Assembly: GCA_947044405.1 (NCBI GenBank)
Contig: CAMRHE010000330.1
Coordinates: 124,001 to 188,000, forward strand
DNA length: 64,000 nt
Direction of reading: 5' to 3'
DNA from: Leptodactylus fallax
Lineage: Eukaryota; Chordata; Amphibia; Anura; Leptodactylidae
A program made the translations under genes and the position numbers. Position 1 is the first letter of the stretch. The number at the start of each line of letters is the position of its first letter. Of this stretch, positions 1 to 10,985 are shown one piece after another. The notes below the pieces were generated by a model. That model saw only the letters and a list, made by a program, of their open reading frames with translations. It did no database searches and was not told the DNA's origin.

Positions 1-119
1 TCTGTCTGTGGGTTTGTGGTATATTGATGTGAGTAGCCGGTGGTCTTTGATGTATATTGTGGTATCCAGAAAGTGGATCCTTTTGAAGATCCATGTCTTG
101 TGTATGTATAAATAGTGTG

Positions 120-245
120 AGTTTTCAGTTTCTAGTATTACACCATGTCTGAAGAAGAGAGCTAGCACTCTTGAAAGCCTACTATCAAATATACTTAGCC
201 TCTAAAAGGTATCGCCTGATTTCTTCACTCTTCTAGTGCCATCTA
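120..245 (+). repeat. Interspersed repeat fragment, probable Penelope-like element end (copy 1)
   Basis: The segment is a diverged copy of the better-preserved one at 16087-16235: both have CTGAAGA (here 148-154), a short GAGAG/CTCTT hairpin, GAAAGC, and then the shared tail tctaaaaggtatcgcctga. In this copy the self-complementary AGCT after GAA has become AGCC, and the outer 18-bp inverted repeat is missing. The assignment to Penelope-like elements rests on the resemblance to their hammerhead-type termini and is tentative. Confidence 0.5.
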
Positions 246-1334
246 TAGGAGACAGTTTTCTTCCCAGGAGAGCTAATTTGGATACGTTTCCCAAGGAGCA
301 TTGCCTGTAAGACTGCCTACACCAGATGGATCTTTTGTATGTAGTTCATTTGGATGGCGGTAAGAATTGTGGTCCGCTTTCACATCCGTACATACACTGG
401 TTATAACCTGCATAAATAGTGTCCCTTTTAGGAGAAAATTAAAAACGTATCCTTAATGAATGGTACACCAAACTATATGAAGGACCTCCGTGTCAATGTG
501 GAGGCCCCCCCTTGTTTTATAGAATTTTTCTTACCAAATGTCTTCATTTTTTACCTGATGATTTTGCAATCCCTCTAGAATATGCCAATTCTGTTTAGCA
601 CAACACTTTTGTAAATTATTGCAGATGAAACATCACCAAATTCACGGAAGAGAGGGAAAATCAGTGAATTCACCTGAGGTTTGTTAAAGTGCTTTGATAT
701 CAAGCTTTGCAAGTATGTAAGCCAACAATTTCTTTGTCATTTTCCATAGTCAAAGCAGTGGGACCATATGGAGTAGCCTAAATAAAGTGGGAGGCAAGTC
801 TGCATTGGGGTTAATTCCAATAAATTACAGTTCACTATTCATTTCCCTCACTAATATAGGGTGTGAACATGTAGATCGCAGCATCTGGTAACCCTTCGGT
901 GGAAGTGGAAGAGCCTGTAATGTGTTGCCACAGCTTTTTTTGTCACTAGAGGCCCCAAATGCTTACTGTAAGTGAGCAAGTGCCTATATTTTAGTATCTA
1001 TCTTGGAACAAGGGATCGGATATTCTATCAATATCCATCCTCTGAAACACTGGATTATAATCCAGAGTTTAATGTAAAAAAAAAAAAAAGTGTGCATGCA
1101 CATTCAGCTAACTGTAATGTACTACATGTATATGCTTTAGGATGCCTCATTTTATAATCTATCTCTAACGCTTAGTTCACATCTATGGTGGGTGTCTAGT
1201 CCATAAGAGAATGGACAAACGGACTGCTAAAATAGCGGACACCAGTTTTGGGCACTGCCAGGTGTCCGTCCTTTGTAATGAAAAAACTGGGCTTATGTAT
1301 AAAAATGAGAACAATGTTATAGAAACATAGACTA

Positions 1335-1574
1335 TGGGGCAGATTTATGAAGACTGCTTATATGCCCTTGAGCTGGCAGAGGGTGCACCTCATATATGAG
1401 ACGCACCCTCTGCTAGGTTGTTCTCCCTGGGAAAAATGTGGCGAGGATGGTGCAGAAATTAAATAAAAAAAACTACAATTCTTACACAATAAACCTGATT
1501 TGATTTGCACAAAAATTGCCACTTTTTATTTCTAGGCCTTGTTCGCTAGAAAACTAGTGTATAAATCTGCCCCA
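1335..1574. mobile_element. Palindromic MITE with ends tggggcagatttat
   Basis: The left end tggggcagatttat (1335-1348) is the exact reverse complement of the right end ataaatctgcccca (1561-1574). The interior has no coding capacity. The element lies in a ZMYND11 intron. The superfamily is not evident because a clear target duplication is not visible. Confidence 0.7.
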
Positions 1575-2053
1575 ATGTCTTAAAGGAGTTCTCTGAGATT
1601 ACAAAAAAATACCTTCGCCCCCTATTCCAAAAGCAGTGCCATTCTTTTCCATAGGCTCTGCCAGGTATTACAGCTGAGACTGAAGTACAAGCACATCTAT
1701 GTACTACACATGTCACATGTATGTACACTGAGTTACATTCTCGCTGCTGACGCTTGTACGTGATCCCCACTCTGTACTGAATATAACTGAGTGTGTGTAT
1801 TACCATAGGCTACATAATTTATATGGGTCTCATCGGGCTTATTGTAGACTGTTTTGGGGGTATATTTGCCATTATTGCTGTAGGGGCTAAAATACTACCC
1901 CTAAACTCGAAGGGCAACACATTGCACACTCTTGCAGCAGTGATGGGTTATCGTCTAATAAGGAATGGCTGATTTGAAACTTTAGGTCCAGCTACTTACC
2001 TTTCCCAACTCCTTATCCAGTTGCCTTGCCAAATAACCATGTGTTTCTCCTAG

Positions 2054-2215
2054 GATTGGGAGACAGAAACTCATGACTGGTACTGTTTTGAATGTCATTT
2101 ACCCGGAGAGGTGATGATATGTGACCAGTGTTTTCGTGTCTACCACCCTAAATGTTTACCTGATGATTTAAGGCTCAGGGATAGCAGCAATCATTGGCAG
2201 TGCCCGGTTTGCAAG
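2054..2215 (+). CDS. ZMYND11 exon: PHD finger
   Basis: This exon is 54 codons in phase 0, bounded by acceptor ctcctag and donor AAG|gtaag. It contains the complete C4HC3 zinc pattern of a PHD finger: CFEC, CDQC, then YHPKC, and CPVC at the very end. In ZMYND11 the PHD finger sits before the bromodomain and takes part in chromatin engagement. It is the first exon of the gene inside the window; the preceding exon, ending just before the DWET motif, is not in 1-2053. Confidence 0.95.
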
Positions 2216-2282
2216 GTAAGGTCATATCTTTAGTCTGGTCGTATAGTAATATATGTCATTGGTGCATGCAAAACTATTGCAT

Positions 2283-2566
2283 AAGGCTGCCTTCAAACCA
2301 CCATCATGGCTGAAACTCGGTCTGTGTGTGTTGGATTTATCGGCCTGAACCCTATGCGAGGAGATGGACTGCTAGTGTTATGGTTATCTATGTCCCTACC
2401 GCTGCAAAATACTGTCCCATAGTGATTACAGTCAAGGACAGTATTTGGCGGGGACACCTAGCATTGAGATAACTAGCAGTCCATCGCTCTGCGTAGTGTT
2501 CAGATCAGTAAATCTGGCTCGCACCAAGTTTCACCAACAAAACCCTGTTGTGTGAAAGCCACCTAA
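2283..2566. mobile_element. MITE with imperfect terminal inverted repeats
   Basis: The left end around 2283-2335 (ggctgccttcaaaccacc, then ctgaaactcggtctg) matches, imperfectly and inverted, the right end around 2505-2566 (caccaagtttcaccaac, then tgtgtgaaagccacc). There is also an inner inverted pair, atggactgctagtgttatgg against tagcagtccatcgct. No coding capacity. Confidence 0.55.
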
Positions 2567-2981
2567 TAATCAGATATATTTTATGTGAATACCCGAACCT
2601 CTGCTTTTGTAGTCACTGTAATATTGGGAAATTGCAAAAATAGCATATTCCCAATAAATGAAATTATTACATTCAATAAAACATATAGAGACTTACTATA
2701 CTTTACAAATGTAATATTGAATATTTGTATATTGACATGTCTAAGGCTTTGTTCACACCACATTATGAGTATGCTACAACGTGGACAAAAATACTTTTGT
2801 TGACTTTTTCAGAAGTGTATGTTTAAGTGGGTTTTAGAGCAAGAAAAAAATGGTGGCATCTGGCTTAGAGTTCAACCAATACCCGCCTCATTGATGCCCT
2901 ACACTCCTATTCTGATATTGCTTGGGTTCCCACTAGTTTCCACACTGGAAATGGCCATGTTGTTGACCCTTAAGTCATCGA

Positions 2982-3825
2982 TTAAAGGGGTTTTCCTATG
3001 AACATCACCATATTTAGACTTGGAGACAATTAAAGAGGACCTTTCATGTCCTCATGTACTGTATATGCGGTTTTACATACCACTAGAAAGCCGATGGCGC
3101 GCTGAATTCAGCATTATGTGCCCCAGGGCTGGAGCTATCGGCGGTCTTAGTTTCACCATTCACCATCAGAAGCGTGTTCCTGACAATCTAGCTGGGCTGT
3201 GAGGAACGCCCTCTCTGACAGTACTCGTCCATAGCCCTGTACTGGAAGGGCGTTCCTCACAGCTCAGCGTCACCACTGGGCGGTAAGGAACGCCCTCCCT
3301 GACTCTTCTCGTCCATAGCGCGCTGTCAGCTTTGTAGCGGTATGTAAAACAGCATATACATGAGGACATGAAAGATCCTCTTTAAACGTCAAATGTTTTG
3401 TAAGATATAAATAATTTAAACATTGGCAGAGTTTTAAAGATTTTTTTTTCTAGCCATCTTAATGGTGACATATGTTGCTTTGATCAGTTGCCATTGGATA
3501 TGACCGTGAATGCAGGAACTTTCTATGGTCTGGGGCTTGTCAGAAACCCAGCCATGATTTCCTCCTTATTGTGGCTGGATTATCCGGCAGGGAGAGTACC
3601 AATAATCCAGCCACAATAAAGAAATTATGGGTTTCTGACAAGTCCCAGACAGTAGAAAGTTCCTGCATGGCAACTGATTAAGACACCAGAATGTCACTGC
3701 TAAGATGGTAAGGGAAAATCTTTAAAACCGCAAAAGTTTTCATTATTTATATTGCAATTTTTTTTTTACTTTTAATTGTCTACAAATTTAAATATGTTTT
3801 TTGTTCATTGGGAAAATTCCTTTAA
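2982..3825. mobile_element. Long foldback T2/Kolobok-like MITE (outer element)
   Basis: The ends are TTAAAGGGGTTTTCC on the left (TTAA at 2982-2985) and its inverted counterpart ggaaaattcctttaa on the right (TTAA at 3822-3825). The two arms stay complementary for a few hundred bases, meeting near 3575-3600. The left arm is interrupted at a TTAA by a second MITE (3030-3385). TTAA targets with TTAAAGG ends fit the T2 family of frogs (Kolobok superfamily); piggyBac-type MITEs also use TTAA. Confidence 0.75.
3030..3385. mobile_element. T2-like MITE nested inside the MITE at 2982-3825
   Basis: It starts TTAAAGAGGACC and ends GATCCTCTTTAA, with TTAA at 3030-3033 and 3382-3385. The inverted repeats continue inward (ctttcatgtcctcatgta against tacatgaggacatgaaag). 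Removing it together with one TTAA restores continuity of the surrounding arm: the opposite arm reads straight through this point at about 3772. Confidence 0.8.
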
Positions 3826-5195
3826 CTAAGTAAATATATCCAGGCATTTTCTGTGTGCCGAGATACGACCAGGAAGTAGAGACCAGCAGGGACTCCAGAA
3901 CTGTAGGATTTGGAGCATTAGAGGATCGGTGAGGTGAGAATAGGTTCTTTTATTCTATTAACCCATTTTGAGCCCACTGTCACCCATTATTTACTGCTAG
4001 TCACCCCCTTTAAGTGTACAGGCATACATTTGTCTACGTTTCTACACTTAAAAATATACAATATACATAGAATTCTGATTTTTTTTTTTTTTTTTTACCA
4101 AAATGGAGTTAAAATATATATACTGTACATTTAACATACAGATATGATGTAATGTATTTGCATACATTAGTCATTAATGTACTGGCAGTGTTTTCTTCAA
4201 TGCAAGTTAAACAGCGTTATGTCTAAAGAGTTTTATAACCCTGATCCGAGTCTGCATGTGTATGGAGGAGGTAGAAAGGAATCGGGAGATATAGGTGTCA
4301 GCTAAATTCTCAACCCTGGAAAACCCACAGATACAGTAGACCCATCTGAATTAGGCCTTGGGATTCACAGCCCCACCACGCCTTCCGCAGCAATGCTACA
4401 TCTTTATTACATGCTGATTTTTTCTTCTTTTTTGGGGGGAGGGGTTACTCATAAAACTGAAGAACCACAATAAAATTGTGTACATTGTGGATTTCAGTGC
4501 TAGGATTCTTCTCTGTTTAAGTCAGGGGGGAAAAAAAACATGACTTAATCTTGACAGAACTAAGACATGCTGCAGTAGTATGTGCCGTGTACTCAGCAAT
4601 GGTTTACGATCTCGGACAGTCAGATACTGGTTAGACACAATGTTTCCTGCAAGCTTCAAGTCAGATTTTACTGCCTGTTTAGGTCACTGGATTTCAGCTC
4701 TGGTGGCTGATTCCTGCCATACAGCCCCGGCTGACAACATTCTTAAAGGTTCATTTAAGGTTGTGTGATCCGTCCCTGAAATGTACTCGGCATCTAGATT
4801 GAATATAGATAGAGAGTCTCTGCAGCCATTTTCTATTTTAATCTCTCACATTCTGGAATATTACAGTGTATCTGGTGATCTAGTGTGCATGTTGTCCGGA
4901 CACTTTTATATATTGCTTAAAGCGATTTTCTGTGTATGGCCAAAAATCTGCCAAAATGGGAAATCCCAGCAAAATAATAAAAGACTCCCCTGTGAAATTC
5001 CCTGGCGTTCCAGCACTCGACTCCTGTCCTCTCTGATCTTTGTTTGGCTGCAGTGATAACATGACCCTGTACCCAGACAGTCGCATGCCTCTGTGGGCTA
5101 GGGATTGGCTATAGCAGTCACATGGATAGACTGGCATGTTGCTGCCAAGTAAGTAAAGACTGGTTGGGAGCAGCAGCACTGGAATGAAAGGAGAT

Positions 5196-5416
5196 TTAAA
5201 GGGGTTGTCTGGGGAGTTTTCATTTACTTACCTGGTCCCAGGAGACTTTTGATGGACCCAGGGGTTCTGGCAACGGCATGACTCCTGAGTCATATGATCC
5301 AGGGCAGCGTTCGCCACCCCGAGTTGCTCCACTCACAGGTAATTCATTATTAAGTATATTATTTTATACTCTTTTCCCCTTGACTGATTTTTGGGTGAAC
5401 TGGAAAATCCCTTTAA
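5196..5416. mobile_element. T2-like MITE flanked by TTAA
   Basis: The left end TTAAAGGGGTTGTCTGGGG (TTAA 5196-5199) is matched, inverted, by aaaatccctttaa (TTAA 5413-5416). It is short, without coding capacity, in a ZMYND11 intron. Confidence 0.6.
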
Positions 5417-5748
5417 GCTGGTCACACATTTCAAATAGCTGTAGCTGACAGCAATGTCTCCCTCCCGCCCATGCACATGCACACTCAGCTTGTCTAAATG
5501 GACGTGTTCGGAATTTGAAAGGCATTCCTCTGGTGGTAGCTTATCTTTCCTGAGAATAAAAGGATCAGACATGTTGAAATTCAGTTTACATCTGCTGTCC
5601 GTAGAGGTGTTCCCCATACACATTAGATGGTTGGGTTTACCAAAATTTGGCTCGGTCAATATTAATTTAACCTATATGCCCAGCTTTTTGTAAGTTGCTT
5701 AAATGACATTAAATAAGACTGTGTTTTTTTCTATCTTTTGTTCTTCAG

Positions 5749-5826
5749 AGTATGAAGAAGAAAAGCCCCAACAAGCAGGAGATGGGTAAATACCTGCGAT
5801 TCATTGTGTCCCGTATGAAGGAGAGG
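5749..5826 (+). CDS. ZMYND11 exon: start of the bromodomain
   Basis: 26 codons, phase 0 at both ends (ttcttcag|AGT ... AGG|gtaggt). The peptide begins SMKKKSPNKQEMGKY and runs into LRFIVSRMKER, the linker after the PHD finger and the first helix of the ZMYND11 bromodomain. It continues in the exon at 8767. Confidence 0.95.
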
Positions 5827-8766
5827 GTAGGTTTTACTTCTAGGGTGAGCCGATTCCCTCAGTGTCGTCTCAAGCACTTGGTAATCCCTTCTTGCAGGAG
5901 CCGCCGCTATCCTCATACATGTGTTATTCCTATGTATACTGGGCTTTCTCCACTCTCTGCTTTATAGTCATCACTGGGGTTTATTCCCCTACAAAAGGTC
6001 TTGTAGTATTTCCCCGGACAATGATTGTAAATGATTGTATGGCTGTCCTCATAGATATTTACAGCCAGCCTTTATGTAATGTCTATGGCCATCTTGTGTG
6101 ATAGGATTAGACATGAGGGTGGGCTGCTTTCCGTCATCTCTAATTCTACTAATGTCTGTTCATTAAACCTAATGATAAAATCTGGATCTGAGACTTCCAG
6201 GCTGTCCGTACGGAGCAAGACAAAGCTGTGCAAGTCTTGTAGGAAGGCCGAGCTGTCCTTTACTATAAGAATATCAGTTTACCACCATTTCTATAAAAAG
6301 TGTGTGGAATCAATATGGTAACCTTTGCTGTTTCCTTGGTAGAGGGAACATGTGCCCCTTAGGCTTTGTACTCACTGTGTCAAGTCTTCCAATGAAGATA
6401 TAAAATTGGAAGATTTCACAATATATACCTGCAATGTCCATGCCACGATACACACACTCAGCATGTTTCCCATTGGATTGTACTATAGTGCATGGTGCAC
6501 ACTTTATGTGGGGTTTGCTGTGCTTTCCCGTTTAGCAGGATAACAGGTATGCTGACATACACCACCCGAACAGATGTAGGTGAATGTGGATCCCTAATGT
6601 TGTTATGCACCCAGAGCTTTTTTCTGATTTTCCCCCTCTAAATCAGCTCCAGATTCCTTGATCCTTCCTGAGTTTGCCTGCCATTGTATTATAATCAATG
6701 GAAGACAGAGACCGAGGCAGGACGATGTAAAAATAAGCATTCTGTTCGATCTGGCCTTGAATTCCACAGCTAATTCAACCACAGACCCCCGATGCGAGAT
6801 ACACTGTAGATTTGCACCATTCATCTGGGGCCAGAACGTGGAGAGGAATTTGGGGTGGAAGTCTTCCTCACATTCCTCTCCATTTTCCGACGTGGCCCTA
6901 TGCCTAAGGTTCAGATGCAGCCTTGCTATAACTTATGTATAAATCAGACATGGTCAAGAACTGATGCGTGATGAGACTTCATTTCACTAAAAGTGGTTGC
7001 CTCATTAAAACACCCCCTTTCCATATGCCTTAGTGTCCTAAATGCCCATATGTCCATTATATATGGACATCAGAGTGAAGGCTTCCCCTCTCCTACTATG
7101 AGTCTGAGGAGTATCGGTGCTTCCCGCTCTGGCTGACCTATCTTGATATGAAAGCGGATGTGCCATGCAATTTGTGCGCCGTGCGATAGTGCTACACCAA
7201 GTTTCATTTAGTGCAATGACCTTTCATTTGGTGAAGGGCTACATGTGTGTTTTGTCAGAGCTTTAAGGTATTGTCCACTATTGCTGTCTCCTGGTGATCT
7301 TAATATAATGTTAGAAATTGTATCTGCCTAGGTTATATCCTTTAGGCGCCATGCACATGAACATGCACATTGTCAGTGTGCTAGCCGTGTTTTTAATTGC
7401 TATTACACTGAGCCAATATTTTCTATGGCCCCATAGAGACACCTGTGTATTATCCTGGGTCCTTGTAGGGGTCCATGAGCTCAGGCCAAAACTCAAGACC
7501 AGTCCTATTCCTATCCGTTTTGTGGCCCAAGCTCACTACATGAAATGAATGGGTCAGTGGAAGGCACGGACGGCATAAGGACATCATCCATGTGCTGTCC
7601 AGCCTGTTTTCCCATGCACCTCATGTAGCCTTACAAATACATAGTAGAAGAACGACAGTATTACCCTAAAAACTTGTTTCCTGCATGTTTCTCAATTCTT
7701 GAATCTGTTGCAGAGGAGAATCCCTTTTCTCTTTGGTCCATGACAAAAAAAACTTTTTAAAAAAATATTTATTCTGTGATTTCGTAATGTTTAATGTACA
7801 GCGCTTTGGGTGATGGAAGTTTCTTTTATGATATATGTGTGATACATTGTTAGAGTTTGTATTTCTGTGAAAATGGCTCCTTCCTGCATTGGGAGGTCAT
7901 TGCCTTATGTCACACACTGGTCTGCCATTACATTAAAACCACTGACAGGTGAAGTGATTCCCATTGATAATCTCATTACTATGGCACATTGCACAATGGG
8001 CTGTGGGTTGTTTTTTTGGCAACAGAAATATGAGGAAGCGCAAGGATCTCAGCCAGCAGGTCACTTTGCTAGTCAACTGGATCAGAGCATGTACAAAACG
8101 GCCGATGTTGTGGGGAATAGGGAAGACAACTGGTGAACTGAAGGCAGCATTGTGGGTCAATTTACATTGTGTTGATGTCCGGATATATGCGCATCACTCC
8201 CCTGAGAAACAGATGGCACCAGGATCCATGCCCGTGTGATGCCCCGGCCAATGTTATGCAGGAAATGTTGGGTCCTGCTGTTCATGTGGAAGTTACTTTT
8301 ACACCTTTTACCTAAATCCATGCACGCACCAAATTCACCCACTGGTGGCAATGGTACTACCTAATGGCGTTGGCCGCAGGATAATGTTCCCTGTCACATT
8401 GAAAACATTTTTCAAATTGATTGGAGGAACATGACAAAGAGTTCAGGGTGTGGATGTGGCCTCCAAATTCCTCAAATCTCTATCTGTTCGAGCATCTTTG
8501 GGATTGGCCAGTACTACAAGTCTGATCCTTGGAGGCCCCACATTGCAACTTATAAGACTTAAAGGATCTTCTGCTAAGGCCTAAGTCCCAGATACCACAG
8601 GACACCTTTAGAGGTCTTGTGGAGTCCATTCTCCGACAAGATCTGTTTTGGTTGCATAATGAGAACCTGATAATATTAGGTTTTAGTGTTATGGCTGTTC
8701 TGTGTATAATGCTTATTGATTATATAATAAATCAGATTTTAAACTTAAAAATATTTTCTTTTTCAG
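5827..8766 (+). other. ZMYND11 intron
   Basis: GT-AG intron. Besides the Tc1 remnant at 7922-8696 it holds a weak inverted-repeat element around 7335-7626 (aggcgccatgcacatgaaca against catgcacctcatgtagcctt). No other structure is evident in 5827-7330. Confidence 0.8.
7922..8696 (+). pseudogene. Decayed Tc1-like transposon remnant
   Basis: The ends form an inverted repeat: ctgccattacattaaaacc (7922-7940) against ggttttagtgttatggctg (8679-8697). The interior after about 8030 reads like the start of a Tc1-type transposase (RKRKDLSQQ, then QSMYKTADVVG, resembling the helix-turn-helix region) but is broken by frameshifts, and no DDE catalytic region can be followed. It is clearly dead. The family call is from the pattern of the ends and the N-terminal peptide. 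Confidence 0.65.
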
Positions 8767-8859
8767 GCCATTGAACTGAACAAGAAAGGGAAGGACAGTA
8801 AACATCCCATGTACAGACGGTTGGTGCACACCGCCATCGATGTCGCCACTATTAATGAG
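8767..8859 (+). CDS. ZMYND11 exon: bromodomain, middle; GC donor
   Basis: 31 codons in phase 0, starting [18 protein letters not shown] and ending with ATINE. It encodes the ZA-loop region of the bromodomain. The acceptor is tttttcag. The donor is GAG|GCAAGT, a GC donor that matches the GC-AG consensus exactly. The nearest GT, at 8864, would shift the frame, and the next exon begins in phase 0, so the GC site is the only one that fits. Confidence 0.93.
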
Positions 8860-9517
8860 GCAAGTGTCTGTATAAAAGGGGAGCAAAAGTCCAGAACTAC
8901 TGAAGGACTGTGTGACAATCCATGCCCACACACCTGCATATCACACTCTCCTCAAATGGGACATTTGTAGTATTATGATAGTTAACCCTTCATTTTGTGG
9001 GAACTGTAGGACATTTGTGGTTGTACATTATCATCAGGTCTTGCTGCTGCTTCTTCTATTAAATGTTTGCTATATGCTGACATTATAGTAGTTTTCTGGG
9101 ACTTTGATATTGATGATCCCTAGGTAATCATTATCAGATTAGTAGGGGTCTGCTATTGATCAGCTGTGTGAAGGCGCTGCAGGGCTCGGGAGAGCATTGT
9201 TCTCTTTTTCGCAGGCTAGTGTTGTATGTATCAAATCCAGTTACAGGAGAAATAACAAGTTACCCCTTATTATAATCTTAGGGGGGTAGGGCACAATGTA
9301 TTAAAAAAAAAAAAGTGAACCTCCCCAAGATCACTGCCACTGTCACAGCAACACAGTATAAATGACTGTAACGGAGAGGGGAAACTTTCATTTATTTAAG
9401 ATATTTCCTCTCCTTTTTTCTTTACATTTTCTCGGATGGTAAAATAAAGCAAAAATATTGAAATATAAAAGTAACATAAAAATAAAGCCCTATTTATCAC
9501 TGAAAATAGATAAAAAT

Positions 9518-10626
9518 TACCGTATTTTTCGGACTATAAGACACACTTTTTTTCCCCTAAATTTGGGAGGAAAATAGAGGGTGCGTCTTATAGTCCAAAG
9601 GCATCGCCCCACTCCTACCTCCGCCAGCTTTCTGCAGCGGGGAGATGCTGTGGGCCCTGGGCTCAAGGAGAGGGTGTCCCGGCGGCGCAAACCCATCCCG
9701 GCATCTGCCGTGCTATTATGGCGGATGCAGGGTCTGTAAAGATAATGGTGGCCGCTCTGCTGCAGAGTGGTTGCCGTAGCTACTGGGTCTGCTGTAATGT
9801 ATAGCGGAGACCCGGAGCTAATGCCCGCGATCAGAGTCCACTCTGATCAGCGGCATTACTACCTGTAAGCCTCCCCAAACTGCCCCCCGGGCAGGTAGGT
9901 ACCTCATTCGTTGCAGGTCGGCTCCTGAAGGCTCCCAGGGCTGTCATAGTAATATTACTATTGCGGTTGGTCTATGAGCACCCTCAGTAGTAATATACAG
10001 AATATCCCATAGACTGCAATACAGTTGTATTACAGTCTATGGGACTTGCAATCAAATGTGATTGCAGGTTCAAGCCCGCAAGGGGTTAATAAAATAAAAA
10101 AAAAAAAAAAGTTAAAAAAATATAAAAAAAAAAACAAAAAAAACCCGAAAAGTTCTAAATCACCCCCTTTCCCTAGAATACATATAAAAGTAGAAAATGA
10201 CTGTGAAACACATACACATTAGGTATCCCTGTGTCCGAAAAGGCCCATTCTACAAACTTACAAAAATATTTTTCCCGTAGGGTGAACGTTATAGCGGGAA
10301 AAAGAATCAAAAGTGCCGAACTGCCATTTTTTTTCACTGTTTTGCCTCTGATTTGAATAAAACATGATCTAAGCAATAGACATTCCCCAAAATGGTATAA
10401 CTAAAAATAACATCTGGCCCCACAAAAAAAAGACGCCCTATGCATCCCTGTACAGCTGCAGGGACACCTGTAAATATGGCCTTGTAGCTGTTGCAAAACT
10501 ACAACTCCCATATATTAAATATTTTACCACATTTTTTGCTTCAAAATTTTTTTCCCTATTTTCCCTCCTCTAAAACCTAGGTGCGTCTTGTGGTCTGGTG
10601 TGTCTTATAGTCAGAAAAATACGGTA
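9518..10626. mobile_element. Non-autonomous inverted-repeat DNA element, about 1.1 kb
   Basis: The left end (taccgtatttttcggactat, then aagacacac) is matched in inverse by the right end (gtgtcttatagtcagaaaaa, then tacggta, ending 10626). An inner repeat ggtgcgtcttgtggtctg (from 10580) echoes gtgcgtcttatagtcc on the left (from 9581). No transposase is encoded. The interior has a hairpin around 10008-10044 and A-rich tracts. I cannot name the superfamily: no clean target duplication is visible. Confidence 0.65.
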
Positions 10627-10985
10627 TTTGAATAACCCAAAGGAAAAAAAAAATGTTATAGCCCTCAAAGCCACATGTACAAAAAAAACCCAAAAATGTG
10701 TCTGGTCTTGAACCAGGGAATATAGCCCAGTACTGAAGTGGTTAAAGGTCTGATGTGGAGCTGCGAGTTGGACCCCCACCTATCTGATATTGATGACCTA
10801 TCTTAAGGATAGGTCATCAATACCGTAGTCCTGGAACACCGCTGTAATGTTAATATACAGGAAGCTGATCACTAGTTACCACTTATAAGAGTTCCTATTG
10901 GTGAAGGTAGATTTCAGAATGCTCAGCATGATCACTGATCCACATAGAAAATGTCCGCTATAGGTGGGGGTCGTATTCAGGACTA

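Larger units (their letters stand above)
1..2053 (+). other. ZMYND11 intron, 3' part, upstream of the first visible exon
   Basis: No coding exon is recognisable here. The preceding ZMYND11 exons (N-terminal winged-helix-like region) would have to lie to the left of the window. The stretch ends in an acceptor, ctcctag, at 2047-2053. It holds a Penelope-like repeat fragment near 120-245, a MITE at 1335-1574, an A-run at 1076-1089 and a T2-like end (ttaaaggagttctctg) at 1579. Confidence 0.7.
2216..5748 (+). other. ZMYND11 intron with nested MITEs
   Basis: GT-AG intron (gtaagg to ttcttcag). It contains a MITE at about 2283-2566, the nested TTAA MITEs at 2982-3825, a T run at 4079-4097, and a TTAA MITE at 5196-5416. 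Between these I see no exon-like or RNA-like structure. Confidence 0.85.

Noticed and set aside
120..245. Functional hammerhead ribozyme in copy 1
   Set aside because: The self-complementary AGCT is mutated to AGCC and the outer stem is missing, so only copy 2 is worth testing.
1..2050. An upstream ZMYND11 exon
   Set aside because: I looked for the segment that precedes DWET in the family and found no frame or splice pair that fits.
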